Source: Trueperaceae bacterium (GTDB lineage: Bacteria > Deinococcota > Deinococci > Deinococcales > Trueperaceae). From it: 6,585 nt of DNA. The position numbers and the translations under genes are program-made. Shown in pieces: positions 1-6,236 of this stretch (positions are counted from its first letter, which is position 1; the number at the start of each line of letters is the position of its first letter). The DNA lies in NCBI GenBank assembly GCA_029210865.1, contig JARGGE010000160.1, forward strand, positions 1-6,585. Reading direction: 5' to 3'. The notes under the pieces are model-generated. The model saw only the letters and a program-made list of their open reading frames with translations. It had not been told where the DNA came from and ran no database searches.

Positions 1-45
1 GATGACGCGTGAGAGCTCAGCGTGCAGGACGCCCGTCTTCTTCAT
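1..45 (-). CDS. rbsD: D-ribose pyranase, N-terminal fragment (cut by window edge)
   Basis: Only the first 15 codons are in the window, reading MKKTGVLHAELSRVI. This closely resembles the start of RbsD (MKKGTVLNSDISSVI in E. coli). RbsD is a cytoplasmic enzyme that interconverts the pyranose and furanose forms of ribose and so supplies ribokinase with its substrate. The ATG at 45-43 overlaps the TGA of the preceding amidotransferase-like gene in an ATGA, and a strong GGAGG lies 7 bases upstream, inside the end of that gene. Translation is therefore probably coupled. The identification rests on a short N-terminal match plus operon context. The rest of the gene, including the active-site residues, lies outside the window. 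Confidence 0.85.
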   Translation of the reverse strand, partial: MKKTGVLHAELSRVI

Positions 46-809
46 GCTCCCACCTCCGGGTGCGTTTCGTCCGCCAGCCACGCCACCAGGCGGGGCCACA
101 GACGCGCGTAGCCGTCCCAGGCGACGAACTCGGGCGAACACCAGTGCGGGCCGATGTCGGAGGTCCAGGCCGCGCTGCGACCGGACCCGTGATGGCCGAG
201 CACCAGCAGCGGATACCCACCGGCGCTGGCGACGAGCGTCGCCTCGGGCCGCACGACGACCTCGTTGAGGCCCAGGAGCGGGGGCCATGGGGTCGCGAGG
301 TCGGCGACCAGGGTGTGGTCCGGGGCGTCGAGACGAACCTCGAAGCCCTCGGGTTCCTCGACGCGGTCGTCGACGCTCAGCATGGTCACCGGGAGCACGG
401 CTTCGACCGGCGTGCGCCGGAAGCGCGCCGCCCCGTGGATGCCCTGGAAGCTGAAGTACCCGCCCGCCATGAGCAGGCCGCCGCCGGCCTCGACGAACGA
501 GGCGATCAGCCGAAGGCGGTTGGGCGTGGTCCGGCCGTGGATCCACGTGTCCGCGTGGAGCAGGAGCGTGTTCGCGCCGACGTCGGAGAGGATCACCACG
601 TCGTACGCGCGCAGCCCGGTCAGCTCGAAGGGGAAGTCGGTCGCCGCGGCATGCGACGGCATGTGCGCGACGCGGTGGCCCGCGGCCTCCAGCGCGGCCT
701 GGAGCTCCCGGTGCCCCGTGTGGTACGTCGCCGAACTGAAGAAGTCCCAACCCTTGAGGTGCTGGGACTGGCTCATCCACGACTCGCCGACGATCAAGAC
801 GTTGGCCAC
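42..809 (-). CDS. Glutamine-amidotransferase-like protein (PF07090 type), function unknown
   Basis: This 255-residue cytoplasmic protein has no signal peptide or membrane segment. It resembles the 'putative glutamine amidotransferase' family PF07090, which has a class I GATase/ThuA-like fold. Recognisable family blocks are an N-terminal strand VLIVGESW (4-11), a YHTG block (29-32), SDVGANTLLL (75-84), TPNRLRLI (95-102), GGGLLMAGGYFSFQG (109-123), EAVLPV (136-141) and SDIGPHW (217-223). At the expected nucleophile elbow it has GGYFSFQG and no cysteine, so ordinary glutaminase chemistry is unlikely. The only cysteine is C224. I chose the GTG at 809-807 because the family's N-terminal strand follows directly and GAGGG (plus positions 819-823) lies 9 bases upstream. 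An earlier in-frame ATG at 863 would add 18 poorly conserved residues encoded by an intercistronic hairpin. The gene lies between rbsB and rbsD, which suggests a role in ribose or pentose metabolism. That role is inference; the family has no established reaction that I know of. Confidence 0.85.
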   Translation of the reverse strand: MANVLIVGESWMSQSQHLKGWDFFSSATYHTGHRELQAALEAAGHRVAHMPSHAAATDFPFELTGLRAYDVVILSDVGANTLLLHADTWIHGRTTPNRLRLIASFVEAGGGLLMAGGYFSFQGIHGAARFRRTPVEAVLPVTMLSVDDRVEEPEGFEVRLDAPDHTLVADLATPWPPLLGLNEVVVRPEATLVASAGGYPLLVLGHHGSGRSAAWTSDIGPHWCSPEFVAWDGYARLWPRLVAWLADETHPEVGA

Positions 810-818
810 GAGTGCGGG

Positions 819-823
819 CCCTC
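819..823 (-). promoter_or_regulatory. Ribosome binding site supporting the GTG start at 809
   Basis: On the minus strand this reads GAGGG, 9 bases upstream of the GTG at 809-807. It favours that start over the in-frame ATG at 863, which falls within the hairpin arm. The site also lies in the 3' arm of a weaker alternative stem (817-822 with 834-839), so its accessibility may depend on RNA folding. Confidence 0.5.
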
Positions 824-836
824 GCTTTCTCGAAGG

Positions 837-867
837 GCCGGTGGGTGGCCGAGGGCCACCCACCGGC
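837..867 (-). promoter_or_regulatory. Intercistronic stem-loop after rbsB
   Basis: A perfect inverted repeat: arms GCCGGTGGGTGGCC and GGCCACCCACCGGC (837-850 and 854-867), 14 G/C-rich base pairs closed by a 3-base loop. It begins 19 bases past the rbsB stop codon (minus sense) and ends 27 bases before the GTG start of the next gene. Only a short CCTTCG follows rather than a U-run, so a classical intrinsic terminator is unlikely. By analogy with other binding-protein transport operons, a stable stem here may protect the 3' end of rbsB mRNA, or cause partial termination, so that binding protein exceeds the distal products. The structure is seen; the role is inferred. Confidence 0.75.
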
Positions 868-885
868 GCAGCAACGTTGGGTCGG

Positions 886-1773
886 TCAGTCGCAGTCGGG
901 GTTGATGACGAGCTCGAGCGCGACGGCGACGTTCACGACGCTCGCGGGCGCGCCGTCGGTCAGGATCGTCTGGGCGGCCTCGACGGCCTGCGCGCCCAGT
1001 TGCGCCGGCAGCTGCGCCACGGTGGCGCCCATGCGGCAGTCGTTGACGGCCTGCACGGCGTCGTCGGTGGCGTCGAAGCCGACGACCAGGATGTCGCGGC
1101 CCGAGGCTTCGACGGCCTGCAGGGCGCCGAGCGCCATCTCGTCGTTGTGGGCGAAGACCGCATCGATCTCGGGCTGCGCGGTGAGGATGTTCTCCATGAC
1201 CGTCAGGCCCTCGGAGCGGTTGAAGTTGGCGGTCTGGCGGGCGACGACGGTGACGTCCGGGCAGCTCGCAGCGATGGCCTCGTTGAAGCCCTGGCCGCGT
1301 TCACGGGTGGCGCTGACGCCGGGGATGCCTTCGAGCTCGACGACGGAACCGGTGCCGCCGATCCTCTCGCAGATGTACTCGCCCGCGGCCGCGCCGCCGG
1401 CGACGTTGTCGGAGACGATGTAGTACGCGAGCTGGGCCGCGGCGCCGACGCCGCGGTCGACGGCGATCACCGGCACGCCGGCGGCGTTGGCGGCCAGGAC
1501 GGCCGGTACGACCGCGTCGGAGTCGGTCGGGTTCACGATGAGCACCTGGACGCCGCGCTGGATGAGGTCCTCGATGTCGCTGATCTGGGTGCTGACGCTG
1601 TCCTGCGCGTCGGTGACGAGCAGCTCGAACCCGAACTGGTCGGCCATCGCCTGCGCGCCGTCGCGCAGCGTCACGAAGAAGGGGTTGTTGAGGGTCGAGA
1701 CCGAGAGGCCGATGGTCTGGCCGAACGCGCTGGTGCCGAGTACGAGCGCGAGCGTGAGGGCGAATGTGCGCAT
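886..1773 (-). CDS. rbsB: Periplasmic D-ribose-binding protein
   Basis: This 295-residue solute-binding protein captures ribose in the periplasm and delivers it to RbsC/RbsA. Residues 1 to about 18 form a Sec signal peptide (basic MR, hydrophobic core, cleavage probably after AFG) with no lipobox cysteine, implying a soluble periplasmic protein. The mature part aligns along its length with E. coli RbsB, and the known ribose contacts appear retained: N30, F32 and F33 in TLNNPFF, N81 in NPTDSDAV, D106-R107 in VDRG, an arginine in RERG (157-160), F184, N210 in NDEMALGAL, F233-D234 in VGFD and Q254 in AQLP. This makes ribose the expected ligand rather than another sugar. The ATG at 1773 is preceded by GGAGG with a 5-base spacer and sits 28 bases after the rbsC stop. 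The mature protein contains four cysteines (135, 171, 246, 294), which is unusual for this family. A strong stem-loop follows the gene. Confidence 0.96.
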   Translation of the reverse strand: MRTFALTLALVLGTSAFGQTIGLSVSTLNNPFFVTLRDGAQAMADQFGFELLVTDAQDSVSTQISDIEDLIQRGVQVLIVNPTDSDAVVPAVLAANAAGVPVIAVDRGVGAAAQLAYYIVSDNVAGGAAAGEYICERIGGTGSVVELEGIPGVSATRERGQGFNEAIAASCPDVTVVARQTANFNRSEGLTVMENILTAQPEIDAVFAHNDEMALGALQAVEASGRDILVVGFDATDDAVQAVNDCRMGATVAQLPAQLGAQAVEAAQTILTDGAPASVVNVAVALELVINPDCD

Positions 1774-1801
1774 GGTTTCCTCCGAGGGGTGAGTGGGGTG
1801 G

Positions 1802-2752
1802 TCAGGAACGGCGGGTCGAGACGACGCGTTCGATGAGCAGCGCGCCCAGGATCACACCCCCCTTCACGATCTGCTGGTAGAAGGACGGGACGTTCAACAG
1901 GTTCATCCCGTTGTTGATGACGCCGATGATGAGCGCGCCGACGAGGGTGCCGAACACGCCCCCCCTGCCGCCGAAGAGCGAGGTCCCGCCGACCACGACG
2001 GCGGCGATCGCGTCGAGCTCGAACATCACGCCGGCGGACGGTTGGGCGGAGTTCAGGCGGCCGTTGAGGACGACCGATGCGAGAGCCGCGGCGAGCCCGG
2101 AGTACGCGAAGGTGAAGAGCAGCACGCGCCGCACGGGGATGCCCGAGAGGCGGGCGGCTTCCTCGTTGCCACCGATGGCGTAGATGGAGCGGCCGAGGGC
2201 GGTGTAGCGCAAGATCACGTGCGTGAGGAGCAGGAAGCCAAGCATGATCCAGACCGGCACCGGCAGGCCCAGGAAGCTCCCGTAGCCGATCGTCATGAAG
2301 ATCGGTGGCAGGCCGCTGATCGGCCGGCCATCGGTGAAGGCGAGCGCCATGCCGCGGAAGATCGTCAGGCCGGCGAGCGTCACGATGAAGGGCGCGATGC
2401 CGGCGTAGGCGACGAAGGCGCCGTTGAAGACGCCCATCGCCAGGCCGAGGCCGAGGGCGGCTGCGATGGCGATACCGGCCGGGAGCCCACCGACCGCGAG
2501 CGCGGCGCCGACGACCCCGGTGAGCGCCAGGAGCGAGCCGACCGAGAGGTCGATGCCGCGACCGATGATGACCACCGTCATGCCGGCGGCGATGATCGCG
2601 TTGATCGAGATCTGGCGCAGCACGTTGATGAGGTTGGACTGGGTCATGAAGCGGTCCGACAGCAGCGACAAGATGATCACCAGCGCGATGAGCGCCAGGA
2701 CCAACCCGAAGCGGGCGAACAGCTCACGCCAGTTGACGCGCGCCAGTGACAT
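1802..2752 (-). CDS. rbsC: Ribose ABC transporter permease
   Basis: This 316-residue integral membrane protein forms the transmembrane channel of the ribose importer as a dimer (branched-chain amino acid/ribose type permease family). It has about eight to ten hydrophobic segments, starting near residues 15-32. Diagnostic stretches are GRGIDLSVGS (64-73), the cytoplasmic EAA-type loop GGNEEAARLSGIPV (194-207) that contacts the ATPase, and GGTSLFGGRGGVFGTLVGA (255-273), all very close to E. coli RbsC. The ATG at 2752 was chosen because a near-perfect AGGAGGT lies 8 bases upstream and the N-terminus MSLARVNWREL fits the family. Longer in-frame extensions would run deep into rbsA. The gene starts 29 bases inside the end of rbsA, so the two are probably translationally coupled. 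Confidence 0.95.
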   Translation of the reverse strand: MSLARVNWRELFARFGLVLALIALVIILSLLSDRFMTQSNLINVLRQISINAIIAAGMTVVIIGRGIDLSVGSLLALTGVVGAALAVGGLPAGIAIAAALGLGLAMGVFNGAFVAYAGIAPFIVTLAGLTIFRGMALAFTDGRPISGLPPIFMTIGYGSFLGLPVPVWIMLGFLLLTHVILRYTALGRSIYAIGGNEEAARLSGIPVRRVLLFTFAYSGLAAALASVVLNGRLNSAQPSAGVMFELDAIAAVVVGGTSLFGGRGGVFGTLVGALIIGVINNGMNLLNVPSFYQQIVKGGVILGALLIERVVSTRRS

Positions 2753-4175
2753 GGGCAACGACCTCCTCGTAGGTGAAGGGGGGGCGGAGTTCGGTGATGA
2801 CGCGGCCGCCGCGGAAGACCAGGATGCGGTCCGAGAGCCCGATGAGCTCCTCGGTATCCGACGACGACAACAAGAGCCCCAATCCCCGCGTGGAGAGGTC
2901 GTCGATGACGTCGTAGAGCTCGGCACGGGCGCCGACGTCGACGCCGCGCGTCGGTTCGTCGAGCAGGAGCACCGTCGGCTCGATGGCCAACGCCTTGGCC
3001 AGCACCACCTTCTGCTGGTTGCCGCCGGAGAGCTCGCGCACGGGTTTGTGCGGGAGGGGGGGTCGAAGCGAGAGCATGTCGATCCAGTGCCGCGTCTGGG
3101 CCCGCTCGGCCTCGGGGCGCATGAAGCCGAAGCGCTGCAGCCGTGAGAGCGTGCCGAGCGAGACGTTCTCCTGGACGGACAACTCCAGGACCAATCCCTG
3201 GCTCTTGCGGTCGCTGGGGACCAGCATGATGCCTGCGCGGATCGCTTCGCGTGGCGAACGAAGCGGTTGTTCGCCCCACCGAGCGCCGTCTCGAAGGCCG
3301 AACGCGCTGGGAAGCACGCGCTCGCGCCCCGAGCCGATGACGCCTGCGAGGCCGACGATCTCCCCTGCGTGGACGGTGATCTCGATCGGCGCTTCGCCCG
3401 CGATGTCGAGCTCGAACCGGCCCAGGCGCTCGTCGCGGTGGCGGTCGGGGCGCTGGTAGCGGTGGACGGCCGAGCCGACCATCATCTCGACGACCTCGTC
3501 CGGGGTGGTGTCGCCGAGGGCGCGGGTGCCGACGAGCCTGCCGTCGCGGAGCACGGTAACGCGGTCGGCGATCCGGAAGACCTCTTCGAGTCGGTGGCTG
3601 ATGTAAACCACGCTGACGCCGGCGGCCTTGACCTTGGCGATCAGCTCGAACAAGCGCTCGGTCTCGCTCGACGACAGCGCAGCGGTCGGCTCGTCGAGGA
3701 CGAGCACGCGCCCCTCGCGCGCGAGGGCGCGAGCGATCTCGACGAGCTGCTTCTCGCCGATCGAGAGCCGCTCGACCTCGGTCTCGGGGTCCAGATCGAG
3801 GTCGACCTGGGCCAGCAGCGCGCGCGCCCGCTCCCGCAGCGCCCGGTAGCGCACGATGCCCGTGAGCGTGCCGAGGAACAGGTTCTCGGCGACCGACAGC
3901 GCGGGGACGAGCGCGAGCTCCTGGTAGACCATCACCACGCCCCGCGCCTGAGCGTCGCTGACGTTGCGGAAGCGGACCTCACGTCCCTCGAGGGTCATCG
4001 TCCCGTCGTCGAGGGGTTGGACGCCGGCGAGGATCTTCATCAGCGTCGACTTGCCGGCGCCGTTCTCGCCGACCAGCGCGTGCACCTCGCCGGCCTCGAG
4101 GTCGAAGTCGACGCCGCTGAGCGCCGCGACGGCGCCGAAGCGCTTGGTGACCCCCCGCATCGCCAGGAGCGTCAC
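2724..4175 (-). CDS. rbsA: Ribose ABC transporter ATP-binding protein (two fused ATPase domains)
   Basis: This 483-residue peripheral membrane ATPase powers ribose import. The first domain has Walker A GENGAGKST (36-44), signature LSIGEKQ (137-143), Walker B VLVLDEP (157-163) and the switch histidine H194. The second domain has a degenerate Walker A, GVIGSGRER (278-286, no lysine), signature LSGGNQQ (382-388), LLLDEP (403-408) and RGVDVGA (410-416). This asymmetric pattern is normal for the RbsA/XylG/MglA sugar ATPases. The protein is slightly shorter than E. coli RbsA (about 500 residues), with the loss apparently around residues 290-305. The GTG at 4175 overlaps the rbsK TGA as GTGA and has AGGAG 8 bases upstream. 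An ATG at codon 6 is possible but would trim the first strand. A general monosaccharide ATPase is the alternative, but the neighbours point to ribose. Confidence 0.95.
   Translation of the reverse strand: MTLLAMRGVTKRFGAVAALSGVDFDLEAGEVHALVGENGAGKSTLMKILAGVQPLDDGTMTLEGREVRFRNVSDAQARGVVMVYQELALVPALSVAENLFLGTLTGIVRYRALRERARALLAQVDLDLDPETEVERLSIGEKQLVEIARALAREGRVLVLDEPTAALSSSETERLFELIAKVKAAGVSVVYISHRLEEVFRIADRVTVLRDGRLVGTRALGDTTPDEVVEMMVGSAVHRYQRPDRHRDERLGRFELDIAGEAPIEITVHAGEIVGLAGVIGSGRERVLPSAFGLRDGARWGEQPLRSPREAIRAGIMLVPSDRKSQGLVLELSVQENVSLGTLSRLQRFGFMRPEAERAQTRHWIDMLSLRPPLPHKPVRELSGGNQQKVVLAKALAIEPTVLLLDEPTRGVDVGARAELYDVIDDLSTRGLGLLLSSSDTEELIGLSDRILVFRGGRVITELRPPFTYEEVVAHVTGARQLA
2761..2767 (-). 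promoter_or_regulatory. Ribosome binding site of rbsC
   Basis: AGGAGGT on the minus strand, 8 bases before the ATG at 2752 and entirely inside the rbsA coding region. It fixes the rbsC start and the 29-base rbsA/rbsC overlap. Confidence 0.8.
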
Positions 4176-5101
4176 GACCGCGACTCCTGCACGAGCGCCT
4201 CGATCGCTTCGGCGGTCGGCAGCGACGGCTGCGCGCCGCGGGCCGTCACGGCGAGCGCACCGGCCGCGTTGGCGCTCCGCAGCGCCGCCTCGAGCGGCGC
4301 CCCGCCGTCCAGGGCCGCGGCGAGCGCGCCGACGAAGGCGTCGCCGGCCGCGGTGGTGTCGACGGCCGTCACCGGGAAGCCAGCGACGCGGCCGGCGGCC
4401 GGCTCGGCGGTGCGGGTCGTTCGCCGGGCCCAGGTCGAACCGCTGGCGCCGAGGGTCACGATCGCGGTCGGCACCAGGGTCGTCAGGTCGCGCGCCGCCC
4501 GTTCCGGCCGATCGGCGAGGTCGGCGGCATCGATCCCGAGCAGGAGCGCCGCCTCGCTCTCGTTGACGACGAGCACGTCGACGTGGCGCAGCTGCTCGGC
4601 GTCGAGCGTCGTGGCGGGCGCCAGGTTGAGGACCACCAGCGCGCCCGCCGCCTTCGCGAGCTCGGCGGCGCGCAACGAAGCGACGAGCGGCACTTCGAGC
4701 TGGAGCAACACCACGCCGGCGCCGTCGAACGCGTGGGCCGCGAGGTCCCGGGCACCCAGCCGACCGTTGGCGCCTGGGGACACGATGATGGTGTTCTGCG
4801 CGCAGGCGTCGACGCTGATGAAGGCGACGCCGGTGGGGGCATCCGGCAGCGACACCACCCCGCGGTGGTCGACGCCGTCGGCGTCGAGACCGGCGCTGAG
4901 CCAGGCGCCGAACGCATCGTCGCCCACGCGGCCCAGCATGCGGACGGTGCCGCCTGCGCGCGCGGCGGCGACGGCTTGGTTGGCGCCCTTGCCGCCCCGG
5001 TGGCGGGCGTAGTCGCCGCCCAGGAGCGTCTCGCCGGCCACCGGGAAGCGTTCGACGGGCACGACCAGGTCGACGTTCAAGCTACCGACGACGACGATCA
5101 T
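4172..5101 (-). CDS. rbsK: Ribokinase
   Basis: This 309-residue cytoplasmic PfkB-family kinase phosphorylates D-ribose with ATP to ribose 5-phosphate, the step that commits imported ribose to the pentose phosphate and nucleotide pathways. Visible landmarks are N-terminal VVVGSLNVD (3-11, with the sugar-binding Asp11), the glycine-rich GGKGANQA (36-43) of PfkB signature 1, a glutamate in QLEVP (134-138), VVNESEA (178-184), and PfkB signature 2 DTTAAGDAF (248-256) with catalytic base D254. The C-terminal GAQPSLPT (289-296) is typical of ribokinases. Length is normal for RbsK. The ATG at 5101 overlaps the rbsR stop as ATGA, with AAGGAG 7 bases upstream at 5109-5114, and the 3' end overlaps rbsA as GTGA. 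A related sugar kinase is possible in principle, but motifs and context agree on ribokinase. Confidence 0.95.
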   Translation of the reverse strand: MIVVVGSLNVDLVVPVERFPVAGETLLGGDYARHRGGKGANQAVAAARAGGTVRMLGRVGDDAFGAWLSAGLDADGVDHRGVVSLPDAPTGVAFISVDACAQNTIIVSPGANGRLGARDLAAHAFDGAGVVLLQLEVPLVASLRAAELAKAAGALVVLNLAPATTLDAEQLRHVDVLVVNESEAALLLGIDAADLADRPERAARDLTTLVPTAIVTLGASGSTWARRTTRTAEPAAGRVAGFPVTAVDTTAAGDAFVGALAAALDGGAPLEAALRSANAAGALAVTARGAQPSLPTAEAIEALVQESRS

Positions 5102-6102
5102 GCGGCGGCTCCTTCCGTGGCGTCTCCCGCGAACTCGGCCATCGAGCGCTCGGTCGAGCGCCGAACGACGAGCTCGACCGGGAGCGTGCGCTGCTGCAGG
5201 GGGGTCGCGGGGTCGGCGATGCGCGCGTGGAGCATGCCGACGGCGCTGGTGCCGAGTTCGGCCAGAGGCTGGCGGACGGTGGTGAGGCCGGGATCGACGA
5301 AGTCCGCCCACGGGACGTCGTCGAAACCCACCACCGCGACGTCGTCGGGGACGCGCGAGCCCGCCTCCCGCAGGTGCCGGATGACGGCGACCGCGATCGC
5401 GTCGTTGGCGCCGACCACCAGGCTGCACCCGGGCTCGCACAGCTGCGCCTGCACTTCGGAGGGGAGGTCGCTGCTGAAGGGCACTTCGTACTCCCACGCG
5501 ACCTCGGCGATGCCCTCGATCGATCGCAGCACGCCGATGCGGCGCAGCGTCGCGCTCTGCAGATGGCGGGGGCCGGAGAGCAAGCCGATGCGACGATGGC
5601 CGAGCGCGACGGCGTGGGCACCGATGAGCGCTCCACCTTGTGCGTGGTCGGCGGCCACGGTGTCGCAGCCGCGCACGGGGCGATCGACGGTGACGATCGG
5701 GTAGGGCCAGTCGAGCGGACGCGCGTCGTCGACGGGCACCCAGACGACGCCCGCCACCCGGTAGCCGGCGAGGAGCGTCAGCGCCTCGGTCTCGCGGAGC
5801 GCATCGTTTCCGGAGTCCATGACGATCAGGACGTATCCGAGCGCACGGGCCCGGGTCTCGATCGCTTGGACGAGGGCCGGGAAGTAGGGGTTGGTGAGGT
5901 CGGGCACGACCAGGCCGAGGGTGCGGCTGTGACCGGTGCGGAGCGATTGCGCATGCGGGTTGGGGACGTACCCGAGCCGCTCGATGGCCTCTTGGACGCG
6001 TCGCTGGACCTGGGGCGTCGCGGGCTTGGTGCCGTTCACGACGTTCGAGACGGTCGCGATCGACACGCCGGCAGCGCGAGCGATGTCCTTGAGCGTCACC
6101 AT
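5098..6102 (-). CDS. rbsR: LacI-family transcriptional repressor, probable ribose regulator
   Basis: A 334-residue LacI/GalR-family regulator. Residues 3-24 form the helix-turn-helix (TLKDIARAAGVS...TVSNVVNG). The hinge helix PHAQSLRTG (49-57) carries the leucine (L54) that typically inserts at a central CpG of the operator. The effector domain contains VVPDLTNPYF (65-74), GLLSGPRH (173-180), VVGAND (229-234) and VVGFDDVPWADFVDPGLTTVRQP (257-279). These are standard family positions for sugar binding and dimerisation. It is the first gene of the operon and sits directly below a perfect palindrome with a central CG, so autoregulation and repression of rbsKACB are likely, with ribose or a phosphorylated derivative as inducer. 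The region between the SGP motif and GAND is a few residues shorter than in E. coli RbsR, so effector identity is inferred from context. The start is ATG at 6102, preceded by GAGGAG. Confidence 0.92.
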   Translation of the reverse strand: MVTLKDIARAAGVSIATVSNVVNGTKPATPQVQRRVQEAIERLGYVPNPHAQSLRTGHSRTLGLVVPDLTNPYFPALVQAIETRARALGYVLIVMDSGNDALRETEALTLLAGYRVAGVVWVPVDDARPLDWPYPIVTVDRPVRGCDTVAADHAQGGALIGAHAVALGHRRIGLLSGPRHLQSATLRRIGVLRSIEGIAEVAWEYEVPFSSDLPSEVQAQLCEPGCSLVVGANDAIAVAVIRHLREAGSRVPDDVAVVGFDDVPWADFVDPGLTTVRQPLAELGTSAVGMLHARIADPATPLQQRTLPVELVVRRSTERSMAEFAGDATEGAAA

Positions 6103-6142
6103 GCGGCTCCTCTTCGGACGTCCGGAGCGATCGAGCGCGTCC

Positions 6143-6158
6143 GGTTAAACGTTTAACC
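6143..6158. promoter_or_regulatory. LacI-type operator palindrome (putative RbsR site)
   Basis: GGTTAAACGTTTAACC is a perfect 16-base palindrome with the central CG and AAACGTTT core usual for LacI-family operators. It lies about 7 to 23 bases downstream of the predicted transcription start, where a bound repressor would block initiation or early elongation. It is the most A/T-rich stretch in an otherwise GC-rich window. Assignment to the adjacent RbsR is inferred from position. Confidence 0.88.
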
Positions 6159-6171
6159 CTACGTAGGAACG

Positions 6172-6200
6172 AGTCTAGGGCGTAGGCCACGGCGTGTCAA
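6172..6200 (-). promoter_or_regulatory. Predicted housekeeping sigma promoter of the rbs operon
   Basis: On the minus strand there is a perfect -35 TTGACA (6200-6195), an optimal 17-base spacer, and a -10 TAGACT (6177-6172, four of six matches to TATAAT). The expected start is near 6165, giving a leader of about 60 bases before rbsR. The operator palindrome begins just downstream of this start. No other promoter of similar quality was noticed between the operon genes. Confidence 0.78.
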
Positions 6201-6236
6201 TGACCCCCGTTCGACGGACCGGCCCGGACCGCCGAC

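Noticed and set aside
278..286. Missing Walker A lysine in the second RbsA domain as a sign of inactivation (residues 278-286 of the protein)
   Set aside because: A degenerate second Walker A is normal in the RbsA/XylG/MglA family of sugar ATPases.
42..863. Upstream ATG start at 863 for the amidotransferase-like gene
   Set aside because: It lies within the 14-bp hairpin arm, adds 18 non-family residues and has no good ribosome site. The GTG at 809 fits the family N-terminus.
837..867. Calling the hairpin a classical rho-independent terminator
   Set aside because: No U-run follows the stem on the minus strand, and the same operon clearly continues with an amidotransferase-like gene and rbsD.
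265..1836. Long plus-strand open frames, including 265-1836, 1793-2749, 3267-5012, 4583-5704 and 5227-6156
   Set aside because: They lie opposite well-identified minus-strand genes, have low-complexity R/A/G/D/E-rich translations, and match no family. They are typical antisense open frames in GC-rich DNA.
4172..6190. A 672-residue minus-strand frame suggesting a fusion ending in ribokinase
   Set aside because: Residues upstream of the ribokinase methionine are an out-of-frame reading of rbsR (arginine/proline-rich). The true start is the ATG at 5101, with its own ribosome site.
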